Source: Solea solea (lineage: Eukaryota > Chordata > Actinopteri > Pleuronectiformes > Soleidae). From it: DNA of 64,000 nucleotides. Shown here in pieces: positions 31,999-44,079 of this stretch. A model generated the notes under the pieces. That model saw nothing but the letters and a program-made list of their open reading frames with translations, ran no database searches and was not told the DNA's origin. Location of the stretch: the NCBI RefSeq assembly GCF_958295425.1, contig NC_081145.1:17711272-17775271 (forward strand). The letters run 5' to 3'. Made by a program: the position numbers and the translations under genes. Numbering within the stretch: position 1 is the stretch's first letter; each line of letters starts with the position of its first letter.

Positions 31999-32740
31999 AG
32001 GAATACTTCACTGATTTACATTTAGCTTTGTATTACTAGAATAGGGGTAGTATTTTTGAAAAATTGTGCTCCCCAACCTCAGTTTCCCCTCAGTTGAGTA
32101 ATATCTTCGTTCTTTTTTTTTGTTACATGCCCACCAGTGACACTTGGTCCGAGCCTTGGTCCGAGTCTTGAGCTACGCTAATTCTGCACTTTTTAAACCC
32201 ACACGTAGGAAGACGGGACGTCATTCCCAGAATGTAAACAGTGTTCGCCATCTTTGCTAACAGTTACGCTAACAGGACCAAGTGTCACTGGTGGGCATGT
32301 AACAAAGAAAAGAATGAAGATATTTCTCAACTCAGGATGTAAACAGTGTCCGCCATCTTTGCTAACAGTTACGCTAACAGGACCAAGTGTCACTGGTGGG
32401 CATGTAACAAAGAAAAGAATGAAGATATTTCTCAACTCAGGATGTAAACAGTGTCCGCCATCTTTGCTAACAGTTACGCTAACAGGACCAAGTGTCACTG
32501 GTGGGCATGTAACAAAGAAAAGAATGAAGATATTTCTCAACTCAGGATGTAAACAGTGTCCGCCATCTTTGCTAACAGTTACGCTAACAGGACCAAGTGT
32601 CACTGGTGGGCACATAACAAAGAAAAGAATGAGGATATTTCTCGACTCAGGGGAAACTGAGGTTGGGAAGCACAATTTTTCAAAAATACTAGCCCTATTC
32701 TAGTAATACAAAGCTAAACGCAAATCGGTGAAATAGTCCT
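31999..32740. mobile_element. Palindromic TTAA-flanked MITE with long terminal inverted repeats
   Basis: TTAA on both sides (31995-31998 and 32741-32744). The two arms, about 155 bp each (31999-32153 and 32586-32740), are inverted copies with scattered mismatches. Shared stretches include agctttgtattactagaata, gtatttttgaaaaattgtgc and cagtgacacttggtcc. A TA-duplication (mariner-type) reading is also possible because TA lies within TTAA. There is no transposase; open frames inside come from the tandem array. Confidence 0.8.
32236..32655. repeat. Four tandem 105-bp units inside the palindromic element
   Basis: The landmark gtgtYcgccatctttgctaa starts at 32241, 32346, 32451 and 32556, an exact 105-bp period. 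Each unit carries a piece of the right inverted arm (ccaagtgtcactggtgggca). Units 1-3 are nearly identical; unit 4 has several substitutions near its end. The period is divisible by three, so frames of about 150 codons run through on both strands; these are not genes. Confidence 0.95.
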
Positions 32741-32749
32741 TTAATACAT

Positions 32750-35700
32750 GTCAAAGTTAATAGCAGTTTAATTGGAAATGAGGTATAAATACCTCAGAAA
32801 CAGTCACAACACATCACAGAAAACAGAATCAACACAGTAACACAATACAAGTACAGTGTAAGAAACAAGATATTTAGAGAAACACTGTTTACAGTTCTGC
32901 CAATGGTGCGTGTGTTTGACGGGTGTCTAAATGTAAGCAGGTATGTGATTGTTTACTAGATTTAAATGAGAACTGTGAAGTGAGGTAACTTAGAAACTTC
33001 AAAATGTTTTTTAATGATAAAATATAACTGGGTGGCTTTTTTCCTCTCTACTGCAGGGAGGCGTAACCCACAGTGTGATACGAAGAACAATGACAAGTAG
33101 AATATTTGTCATTTTTTTGATAAAACACAGAGCATTGTAAATGTCACCACAGTCAAGGACACACGTAAAAAGTTGACTGTGCCGTTGATTTATGGCCCGG
33201 GGGGAAAAAAAAATCCTAGACAAAAAAAGGTAGGTTATTGATCAGTGAGTTAACTGTTCAATATGAATGAAGAGTTTGTGTGAAACTACTATGATGTAAT
33301 GGTGCTGGAAAAGTTGAAGCTGAACAAACCTATTGAGCAAGGAAGTAGTACTTTGCGAAAGTACATAAACTTCAAAGAGGAGCCTGCAGCGTGGAAGACT
33401 CTTGATTAGCTGAGTGCTCAAGGTGTCAGAAAAGAAAGAATGGAACATTATTGACTGACAGAGAAGCCAAGGCATTACTGAAGATCATTTCTAAAAGGAA
33501 ATTGAAAATGTGACCAATGTGACCAAACTAATGCTTTTAATGTCATCATTGATGCTGCATATAGCTTATCTGTACACTCTAAAGGTCTAAAGGAACCATT
33601 TACTGCCTTGGAAAACATTATTTAACCCTTGTACGGAACAGATAAAATAAGGATATTATGATTAAGGGCTTCAACCACAGATGATGTATTGTTTAATATG
33701 AGCAGGTGCTGTGTTCAAGGACTGTGTTCAAATATTCAGTATAAGAGTTCTGACTTTTTATTCGTCGACAAATGACTAATTCACGACATATTACAAATAA
33801 TATAAACCTCATAGGCCTCGAAGATTTACTGACTCAGGTCAGATAGTCAAGCCCAGAGTTGTCTAAGTGGAGCAAGCCACCAGTGGTCGTGAAATTAGCA
33901 CCAAATTCAGACGACTGGGTTGCAGACATTTGTTTGTGTTTTGTTGCTGTTGACTGGGACCCAGTGTCAGTTGAAGTTGGATGCGTGCGTGCCTGCATGT
34001 GCACACGTTTTATATTGAAAAATAATTCACATAGGGTGTTTTTTTTTTTAGTGGGGGCAGAGAAAGAGATATGCTGCTATGAGCCACCATTTGCCTCATG
34101 CAGAGCGACACATTTCCCTGACACATTGGGTTGTGGCCTGTGGAATAGGCAACGGATGAATAGCAACATAATAGACCTCATCATGAGATCTCTGCACATT
34201 CAATTCGCCATCAATAAAATGCGTTCACTGTCCATTATGCCTGTCCATACCATAACCCCACCACACTTCTCACAAAGTTGACATGAGCGAGCTGGTGTGG
34301 TTACACGTGGTCTGTCACGAGTCCTCTGCTGGATCTGCTGCCAAAAGGCTCTGAAACGTTGGAGGCGGCTTATGGTGAACAAATGAACATTGAGTTTCAC
34401 GGGCAACGGCTCAGGTGGACATTCCTGCAGTTAGCAGCCAACCGCATGCACGCTCTGTCAGAAACTTCTGTGGCATCTGTGGCTTTGTGTCGCATGAAAG
34501 AACTGCACTCTTTAGAGGAGACTTTTGTTGTAAGCAGTCCAAAGCACAGCTGCTTAATAATCACGCTCTTTAATCAGCATCTAGATATGTCTCACCTGCC
34601 AGGTGGATGGATTATTGTAGAAGAGGAAATAAGCCTTTTCTTTGCATGTGGGAAATCTTACTTTTTAAAAAAAATTCAATTCAAGTATACTGGTATGTAT
34701 GATACTAATTAATGTGGTGTTAAGTGGATTTCCGTTTTGAAAACGTAACATAAAAGTTCCAGGTGCGACACACTGCTTAAGATCCTCCAGTATTATTCCT
34801 TCAAGTACAGTGTTTGTTGATGTGACTTGGTTTCCAAAGAGATACTGCCCCTGCGGTTTGTGTGGTTTTGATTTCACATCTGTCCTCCTGGTCAGATGTG
34901 GAGATAAGGATATTCCTGACATCATCCAGGAAGAGAGGAAGGAGGAAGTTGGATGTTATTTATATAGAGCCACATACAGAGGAGGAGGTCTGGAGGAGGT
35001 TGATAGGTCAATACAATGTGGGACATTGCCTTGTATCATGTTACCGACCGGCAGTGTATATTACTTTATTTTTCTACCATGACCCCAAAACAAGATGTTT
35101 TCTAACCTTGAGGAAATGTTTTAACTCATTAAATAAAAGCCTGTTTAAATATGTGATATCTTAACCCTTTAAAACCAACCTCATCGCAGATTACACAACA
35201 TTTTGTGCTATCGGAAAAATTCCAACTGTTAAAGCTGAGAAGTTACAAGTCAAAGCCAACATGTGGTTATTATGGTAATTTCATTTGAGCTGTTGCAGGA
35301 AGACCACAAATCAGTGTCTTTGGCACCAGATAGAAGCGAGTTGGAAAAATTCCAGTACATAGTTTAGATTTTTTTGGCCTGTTTTTGCACATTGAGACAA
35401 AAACTCAACTAAATGTTATCTTAAATATGTTTTATACTGTTAAAACTACAGTTTTGCTACAGTGTTTTTGCTAAATAAAACAGTAAATTGTAAATAACTG
35501 CTATAAATTGATTAAGAATGTACTGCATTTGCTGCTTTATCTTGAATTTTAGTATATGTTGCATTGTATGCCACTGACTCCCTGTACCTTCCTACAGAAA
35601 AAAAAATCATCAGTTTTACATAACTGCATGCAGGAGTTGTTGATCCAAATATGTTATTTTGTGACTTCAGCGTTTTGAACTGTGACACAAACATAACCAC

Positions 35701-36015
35701 ATGAGGCAGCAGTAGAACAGTGAGTGAAAAATGCTGAAAATCTCCCTGGACTTTGATGTGGGAGAGTGAATGTTTACAAACACACGTTTTCTCAAGAAAT
35801 CCTAGACTCGCGCCAGTGTGGAGTTTATTCAAATATTTTTGTGTACGTGTGTCTTAGCTGACAGACCCATTTTCAGTAAGAGTGCATGTTTGTGTCAGGC
35901 TGGCTCTTGAAGATAGCTCCATGCTCCACAAAGTCTATGCTGACAATGTGTCAATACCTTATACTACACTTTCTCCATCCTTTTATTCAGAGTAAAACCA
36001 GCCAGACTACCTTGT
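32750..36015. other. Intergenic, no gene seen
   Basis: No supported coding exon, RNA gene or repeat family. Frames of 100-140 codons at 33859-34281 and 34359-34712 lack any domain and splice context. Confidence 0.45.
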
Positions 36016-36027
36016 CTTTGGTATAAA

Positions 36028-36701
36028 CAGAAGTGGAAAGAGTACTGAAACATTCTACTCAAGTAAATGTACCACTACTGTATTTTGATAACATTTTACT
36101 TAACTACAAGTAAAATTACTGGTCTAAAAATGTACTGAAGCTCAAGTAAAAAAGTAACTTGTTTAAAAGTTACTTTTTCATAAGGTTCTTTCTTGTGTCG
36201 TGCAAAAAGGACAAGGGAACACAAATTTCACATGAACTGTTTTTCCTGTCCTCATCACTCACCTGTCTTCATTGTTCAGCTGTCCTCATCATTCACCTGT
36301 CCTCACCGTTCACCTGGCCTCATTGTTTACCTGTCCTCATAACTCACATGTCCTCATCACTCACCTGTCCTCATCGTTCACCTGTCCTCATCACTCACCT
36401 GTTCTCATTGTTCACCTGTCCTCATCACTCAGCTGTCCTCATCGTTCACCTGTCCTCATCACTCACATGTCCTCATCACTCACCTATCCTCATCGTTCAC
36501 CTGTCCTCATCACTTACCTATCCTCATCATTCACCTGTCCTCATCTCAACGTTCAGCTGTCCACATTGTTCACCTGTCACACAAACATATTCAAGTTGTT
36601 TTCTTAAAAAAAAAAAAAAACTTAATAAAGTACAAGTACACAAAGAAATCTACTCAGTTACAGTCACGCAAGTAAATGTAATTCATTACTTTCCACCTCT
36701 G
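36028..36701 (+). mobile_element. Non-autonomous hAT element carrying a 17-bp minisatellite (copy A)
   Basis: Exact 8-bp duplication ggtataaa on both sides (36020-36027 and 36702-36709). Inverted ends: left cagaagtggaaagagtactg, right (reverse complement) cagaggtggaaagtaatgaa. The sub-terminal phrase ctcaagtaaaaaagtaactt and the right part acgcaagtaaatgtaattca match copy B. No transposase. Confidence 0.9.
36240..36585 (+). repeat. 17-bp minisatellite, about 20 units
   Basis: Unit approximately tcctcatcactcacctg, with point variants (att, gtt, ctt in place of act). As 17 is not a multiple of three and the unit has no stop on this strand, three overlapping frames stay open with the same peptide motif; none is a gene. 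Confidence 0.95.
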
Positions 36702-36709
36702 GGTATAAA

Positions 36710-38730
36710 GCAATTGTAATGCAAACTGTTGACTCTAAAGGTCTATGGATTTTCCAGGAATGTTGAATATTGATACAAAGAAAGAGATAAAATGTATTGT
36801 GAGTGCGGCGTCTCGCTCAATTTGGCCTGCAGGTCTCACAGTGAGAATATGGGACACACAGGGATATAATATAAGAATACATTACACACACTGACATCCA
36901 ATAATATAAAAGGAAACGTAATCCCGCGGTAATGAGATTCTTGCAGCAACAGTGTTCATATGAATGTCACTTTGGTGTATTACAGAATAGGAATCCACTG
37001 AAGGTTATTGAATGCTGGACAGAATTGTCACTCTTCAGGATGGTTTACTCATCACGCCATTGTTCAACTACTCACAAGGTTGATCCCAACAGACCATTCA
37101 GTGCCGTTGTCAGGGAGACCTGAGTGTCTCCCTTTGTACCCGGCATTAACATTCATCTCTTATCTTGGATTGTGTCTGGATATGATTTATCTTGATCACC
37201 TTTGGATCTGACATTAAAATCTGGCTCTGGTGTTCCCTTTCAAATCAGATCAGGCATTTTCCTTGACGATGTGCACATTTCTGTTCTGTTTTCTTCTCTG
37301 TGTTGTTATTTTTTAGTATTTCCACTATCACCATACACATATTTGCTGAGATAACAGACTTTTCTTAGGTATATATAGGGAATAAAGGCAGCGGAGACGG
37401 CAAATTTAATCAAAAAATATTAATAGTTCTTTGGAATTCAAGACGAATAAAGGATAACAACAAGGATTCCATTTTGATAAAATGCCTTTAGGATACTAAT
37501 CCAACCTTTTTCACCTCCCCGTTTTATATGCAACTTGCAGACAGTGTTGTGAAAGTTAATTTCTTCTTCATTTTACGTTGTTACAGCTTCAGGGATAAAG
37601 AAAAAAACAGTCTTTTTTAGAGGACAAGAAAGAGCAGCTGCTGCTGTGTGACACAAGATGGAGAAGTGAATTCTGTTAGATATAATGACAGGTATAAGAA
37701 TGCATATGCGTCTATTTTCCATCTATGTTCTGTCTTTATTTCTTTCAGAGGAAAGAGAGAGAAAGGTGGTGATGGTAGTGGATGATGCTGGAAAATCAAA
37801 TGGAAAAGAAGAGATTCTAGACTTTACATTTTGTTTAATGCTATGCTGGAAATCCCTTATCACAAGCATGGAGTGTGCACATGACCTGGCATTAGACACA
37901 GACTGATATTCAACCTGGTAATTTAAATAGACATTCATTTAGTTGAAGCATTCAACTGTGACTCCTGCGTGGGTATTCAATATATTAAAAAGCTCACAGG
38001 CATTAACTTTAACAACCATCTGCAGAGGACGTCTGACTGTTGTTGATGGGTTAGATGTGGCTACACACACACACACACGCACACATATAGTATGTGTGTA
38101 ACGCAGACCTGAAGAAACAGAGGAGTAAAGGAAAAAGTGATCTAACATTCGATTCAGTATATGCAAGACGCTCTGGGCTCCATGCGCTTCCTCGAGCAGT
38201 GTTCTGTTTGCCTGCTGCATGGGATTATTTTCAGAAACAGTTGAGAGGTATGAATTATCCTGCAGATGTTTTGTTGTTGTTGAATAACAATAAGACCATC
38301 TTCGTGCATCTGATATGTTCGTGGGAAACCGTGTACACTGTGGTACGAGACTTTCATTGGGACGCTGTTGAACGAGCACGGGCTCTCATTTATTTTCTGT
38401 CCTGGAGCTGTCCAAGGTCCTGATCCTGGAGCTCTCTAGGGCACAATCTGTGGTTTGTCCTGCCAGGGTATAATACTGCTCGTGGGGACTGAGGGAGAGA
38501 TGGGTTTTCTGGAAGTATTCAAACAAAAAAATATACCCCAACTGAGCTGCAGCTGAGAGGGGTGGCATAAATCTGTGCTGAAGTGAAATTTGCAGGCGAA
38601 ATCTGGCAGTTGACCAAACGCAAACTGCCCTAAGAACTCCATATATATTTCAAAAAGACGTGTGCTATGATGGTGTTAGTCAATATTTGCATGCATTTTT
38701 TTTCTGTTCAGCTTTTGTAGGTTGTTTATT
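36710..38730. other. Intergenic, no gene seen
   Basis: Contains a short (CA)n at 38061-38084. No exon signature or recognised repeat beyond this. Confidence 0.45.
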
Positions 38731-38738
38731 TTCTATCC

Positions 38739-39512
38739 CAGGGGTGTCAAACATATGGCCTGCGTGCCAGAATCAGCCCACCAGAAGGTCCAATCCGGCC
38801 CGCAAGATGAATTTGTGTAAACCACGGTTGCAAGAAAGCTGCGTCCCCTTTAAGAGCCGGGCAATTGTACGTGCAGGGAAAGAGAGAGAGAGAGAGTGAG
38901 CGAGCAGCATTGTGTATGCGTGTGAAGTAGAGTTAGCATTAGTCACTTTGAAGTGGGGTAAATAATGTGTTGTGTTCCAAGCCTGTTGAGAGAAATAAAC
39001 ACTCAGACGCTTGCAGATCACCCGAGTGTTCGCCTGTTCATCCCCTGTCTATCTGTAGAAGTAAGGGTGTTAACGTGGAACAGCCACAGCTCCAGCCCTG
39101 GAGGTAATAATAGCTCCCCTGCACTTCCCCGATCACTGTCTAGAAGCAGTTAACACTACAATTATGTAGTACAGTAATTCCTAATTTGTCCCCTGGGGTC
39201 ACATTTTTATTAGCTCCCACCTTAGATTCAGGAGTACTGCATAGATGTGCAGTAAAATCATTTCTAGATCTTGACATGTTCTAATCACGTGTAAAATACT
39301 AGAATTTTTAGTCCCAGATGTGACCTGTGACTAAATGTTTTGTACCTTTGTAGATCCACTGTGAAAAGATTCATTAAATGTAAAACAAAGGGAAAACGTT
39401 GTAGTTCTTGTTGTTTATAGGTTATTATGCTATTATTTTACCCGTCCAGCCCACTTGAGGTCAGACTGCTCTGTATGTGGCCCCCTGACCTACAATGAGT
39501 TTGACACCTCTG
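38739..39512. mobile_element. Non-autonomous hAT element with 8-bp target duplication
   Basis: Left end caggggtgtcaaacatatgg, right end (reverse complement) cagaggtgtcaaactcattg. Flanks ttctatcc (38731-38738) and ctctatcc (39513-39520) match 7 of 8. The left sub-terminal sequence aaggtccaatccggcccgc and the right gtatgtggccccctgacc are typical of the same broad family as the 20.9-kb copy, but the interior is longer. No coding capacity. Confidence 0.85.
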
Positions 39513-39524
39513 CTCTATCCTGTC

Positions 39525-40385
39525 AATAACTTGGTCATATTTTTAATCAGAAGATGTAAGTTGCCACACAACATGACACTACACAGCAGAGATTAAGGTT
39601 CAAGACCATTTTGGACAGAAAAGAGCAGGTTTTTGGTAAATAAAATGGGAGCCCAACAAGCATCCAAACTTTCCCCCGGTGTGTGTGAATATGCGTGTCG
39701 CTGCCCACCGCCCCCCCCCGATGTTTCACCGCCTCGGACGCATTGTTGATCAGATGCAAACACAGACTGCTCTCGGTGGGCTCTGTTTGGAACTGTGCAG
39801 CAGAGGTCACATGGTCAGTCACAGCCTTCTTTCTTTAGTCTTGCTTCGTTTTGTCTGGTCATCCATTTGTGCTCACACCTGCTGAGCACAACTGGAGGAC
39901 TGACATTGTGCCTCACCTCAAAGCCAGTGTTGTTACAAAAGATTTTCAGCCGACCTGCTCACCTCCGCCTGTTGACAGGCACTTTGACGTAAAGTGCCCT
40001 TTAACAGGATTTCCCTCCAGTCGCTCTTTCGATATTAGCTTTTAGAATTCTGGTGAGATTGTGGCGTCTATTAAGTCACACAGCAGTTGTCTGTGTCAGA
40101 AATTGCTCTTGTGTTTTTAAGACCACCCTACGATCAGAGTGAACTGGATGAAACACCCCAACGGGATAATGAGCCGTTAACAGATGGGAGTGTGATGTTT
40201 CCAGGCTGTGAGATGACGTCGCCGCGCTGAGAAGTTAAGGACCGTGAGGGATGTTTTTGATATGAGTCAGGGAAAAGGTATTTATGTCCGGTAATGAGTA
40301 AAACAAGTGTGGGACGCTGGACGTGTGGGTTACAGTGAAATTATCGTAACAGTTTCATCTTGTAATAAATGGCAAATTTGAGCAT
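39525..40385. other. Intergenic, no gene seen
   Basis: No repeat or coding sequence recognised; a C run at 39711-39719 is the only simple sequence. Confidence 0.4.
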
Positions 40386-40394
40386 ATGTGCCAT

Positions 40395-40640
40395 TAATTA
40401 GTCAAAGCCCACCTGTTCCGACTGGCCTCCCCCTCATGATCCTACTCGACTGTCCCTCACCACATTATTTATAAATAATCTCTGTTTTTAATCTGTTTTT
40501 AATCTTTTGTATATATCTTATATACAAACCTATCTTATAAACCTAACCTATCTATAGGTTTTACTGCTGATTAATGATGTACAGTGACCTTGAGAGCTCT
40601 GACAGGCGCCTTTAAATAAAGTTTATTATTTTTATTATAT
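40395..40640 (+). mobile_element. Non-LTR retrotransposon 3' end
   Basis: The phrases cccacctgttccgactggc and tgtacagtgaccttgagagc followed by ggcgcctttaaataaagttt and a (tta)n-like tail are a standard fish LINE 3' end (L2/Rex-like). Only the 3' UTR and a scrap of C-terminal coding remain. Confidence 0.65.
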
Positions 40641-40649
40641 GAAAAAAAC

Positions 40650-43600
40650 GAAATATTGAGTGTGCATACCTCACTCACTCACTCACTCACCGCTCCAGGG
40701 ACCTTTGGCACCCACATTTAGAGTCGAGTGAGATTCGCGGTGAAGTGGAAGGGGAAGACTAACGCACAAATAAAATCTGGAGAATGAAAGTGTAAGTTGA
40801 AGATGAGCTTGACTCACGCAGCAGAAGGAGACCCACAGCCTGTCGTAGGAAGAGTTCCGTCTGGTGCACGTGTGTCACTCTTTTCTATTATTAGCGCCAA
40901 GGTTTTCTGCGCAGGAAATCATTCACTCACAGCACTAGTTAAACTGACACAAAACATCACCTGCATTCGCTGTACGGCTTTGATTACGATATGCCACACG
41001 ATAATATACATTTTGTAAAGGAGTCCTCCTTGTATCACAATATATCACAATATATTCATCTAGTTTATTAAAACTTGCCCTATATTTTAAGTCAAATGTT
41101 CATCTCCAGAGATGTGAGCATCTTTGAATGTATTATTTAGCTGTGTGGCATGTCCAGGTCACTGTGGCTTTCCATTCAAGAGCACCAAAATTAAAAATGT
41201 ATCACAACCAGTGAAAACAAGAAAACCTTCGAATCTTCCCTTCAGTACCTTAACTCACCAGTTTCACGTTGTGTGCAGTGAAAAAATGTGCATGCAGATG
41301 CTGCTGACTGAAGCTTCTTACAGTATATTTAAGACCACCAGCTGGAGATTAATGTGATGTTTTTACCATTTAAATCTTTCCCTTACCATACGTGTTTTTA
41401 TGCCTATATACCTCATTTATTTGACCACAGACAGCATTTTAACCTTTGGCACATGCGCTGCGTGAAATCTGATGCAGTGATGATGGTACGTGTCAGTGCT
41501 TTTGCCTCTGTGTTTTCATTTAAATCCTGATGTAAACAATATAAAATAATATTACCACGTTTATTCACGTGTCTTAGCCAAGAATAGAAATGGGAACAGT
41601 TGCCTGCCTAAGGCGGCTGGGAAAATTAAATTAAATTAAATTAAATTAAATTAAATTAAATTAAATTAAATTAAATTAAATTAAATTAAATTAAATTAAA
41701 TTAAATTAAATTAAATTAAGTTAGAAAAAAGTAGGAGAGGTGCATCTAAAAGGTTAGATGAAATAATAGTTTCCCTTTGATCTTAGGGGACGTGTTGTTA
41801 TTTTTTTTAAGAAAGCATTCATGCATCACATGAAAAACCAAAATCAAATAAATATGTACTCTTGCACTTAGGCATTGCAACTTTCTGATTTAATGGTTGA
41901 CTCTAAATGGAACATAAAATGCCTGAACAGGGCAGTGTTGAATTTGTTTGCAGGCCAAGCTGAGCTCTGAGAGCACGCGAGTCACACACCATTAATGCTT
42001 ATCCTTATCCTATACTTCTGGTGGAACTCAACCTAAAGGTCTGTTCACATTTTATTCATTCTGTGTTTTATATTAAAATAGCCCGGGTAGTGTTTATTAC
42101 CTTATTACTTCAATACAATAAAAGAAAGTCTCACGCAAGACACTTCTCATACCCAGCAACTGTTGACTGGAGTGTGCACTCGGTGTTGGTGAAGTGCTTT
42201 ATATCTGTACATATCGACCTCCCCAGGAGGAATGTTCCTGTCACCCCGGCTGCATGTCACTCCAAGTCAATTAAAAGTGGACTCGAAGGCTGCGGTCCAA
42301 AGAGACCAGAGACAGGAGTGACAGCTGGACAAAGAGGGCGAATGGAGAGAGGAAAGGAGAGGTGGATGAGAGAAAGAAATTAAAACAAAGAATCACAAGG
42401 TTCGAGGAAGAATGATGAGGAGATGACAGAGAGACGAGGGAGAGGAGTGAGTTTTGGACAGAGAGGACGATGTGTGAGATTGGGAGGCAGTGGGTGTGAA
42501 TTCATGGAGAGTTTAGAGAGACTCTGTTCTCGGTTTGAACACACACTGATGTCTCAGTCTGTGCCATCAGAGAGGTCTTTCTCTGCTGGAGTGAAAACCA
42601 GCCAGCTGCTGGGACGGAGGAGGCGGGACAGGATGGAGGGAGATGATGAAGGGAAGAACGGAGGGATCTGAAATGGACACTGGAGGCAGAGCTGGCACTA
42701 ATTCTTTCCTGGCCCGCTCTTTGGCCCCTCTCTCCCCCTTCTCTCTCCCACTGCTTCTCCCTCTGTGTACCTCGGTAATGAACGATGCCCGGATCCAAAA
42801 CACAGTTCCGTGTTTGTGGGACTCAGCCGGACAGATCACTGTGGGAAGGAGTAAAAAAATGCAGTGGAGTTGCCAAATCCTCATGCTGAGTTGTCTCACC
42901 AGCTGTCATTTTTTTCCTCTTTCTCCATGTACAAATCTTTAAATGTGAATGTTTTGGCAAAATGTATCTGAATGTGTCTGAAACCATTTTTTTTTTTCTT
43001 TGAATGAGTTGTTCAAAATGTGGGCTTCACTCGATTCAATATAATTTGAATGATCAAAGTCGTGTCCAACGTGCTGCACCGCACTCTGACAATCTAAAAG
43101 ATTAAACAGCGAAAGGATTATAAATTGCATTAAGTTCTTTTTTTTCCCCTTCACAGTAGGAAAAGCATAGGTTTAAATAATCCAATTAATGATGGCTGAG
43201 TTCCATTTAGCTTCTGTAGTTTCAGGTTGCATTTTGCTCACTGTAACACTCGCCTGACATGGACATTGATGTTTAGCAGTTAGGTTTAATTGAATGTTAA
43301 TTAAAGGATTATAAAAGGTTAATCTAGTGTCAAGTAACTGACTTAAATATAAGTTCATATTTAACGAATTAAAACTGTACTTACAGATGAGGTCACACGG
43401 TTCTCCACCAGCACCACTCTCAACACTCTGTGTTTCTCAATATAGACCTGTTTTGTTTTCATGTCGCCCTGCAACAATTGTACGCTGGTGATTCAAAGTA
43501 TGTCAAGAGGCAACAGCATAATTGTGCTAGTGAAGCCAGACGGCTGCAAACAGGTTGGAGTAGAAGAGAAAATGTCAACGAAAAGTTACAAAAGTGAATT

Positions 43601-43890
43601 CTTCTGCTCAGGTTGTACCAGCAGTTTGATGGGATAAAATCTTATTTACCCTCCAGCCTCTGCACCAGCGCTGTATACACACTAATGCTCCCTCGGTCAG
43701 TTCTGCTTTTAATGCTTCACAGAAGGATCATTTCTGTTCACGCAGCCTAAACAAAGGTAGAACGATAGAATAAAACAACAACACAGCAAATCAATCCAAT
43801 CCATTTCATTTCAATAAAACAATCATTAAAGTTACTGAAATAACGTAAAGTGGATTTAAACCTTCAAAAAACGTCTCCAAGATTATTTTA
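40650..43890. other. Intergenic with purine-rich stretch, no gene
   Basis: Includes a (CTCA)n at about 40668-40690, the AAATT array (separate entry), and a strongly purine-biased block at 42290-42670 (agagacgagggagaggagtg). Overlapping frames on both strands here reflect that bias rather than coding. Confidence 0.45.
41622..41719. repeat. (AAATT)n pentanucleotide microsatellite
   Basis: About 19 uninterrupted units of aaatt over 98 bp, with a single final change to ttaag. Pure arrays of this kind are usually highly length-polymorphic. Confidence 0.97.
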
Positions 43891-43904
43891 ATGGTTCAAC
43901 AGGG

Positions 43905-44075
43905 TGAATGTCAGGGTGAATGCTACAGAGCCCTGGTGCAACGCACGGGTCGAACCCTGTGCTGATATCACATTTTCGCCAGACCTGACCTCCGTGCAAA
44001 GTTTCAAGAGTTTTTAGGCATGTTAACTCCCTCAAAAATGACAGCAATGACACGGAATTATATTAATAATCTGAA
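43905..44075. repeat. Interspersed repeat fragment, family unassigned
   Basis: The phrases ctgacctccgtgcaaagttt, caagagtttttaggcatgtt and aactccctcaaaaatgac resemble a recurrent fish repeat in which 'gagtttttgggcatgtt' is followed by a run of ataataata. Recognised from memory; boundaries are uncertain. Confidence 0.45.
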
Positions 44076-44079
44076 GGAT

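Noticed and set aside
32193..32703. About 150-codon frames on both strands
   Set aside because: A 105-bp tandem repeat, divisible by three, keeps both strands open.
36159..36719. Plus-strand frames of 111 and 186 codons
   Set aside because: Same minisatellite, in the opposite orientation; not genes.
42290..42900. Frames of about 100 codons on both strands
   Set aside because: Explained by the strongly purine-biased block, which lacks stop codons on both strands.
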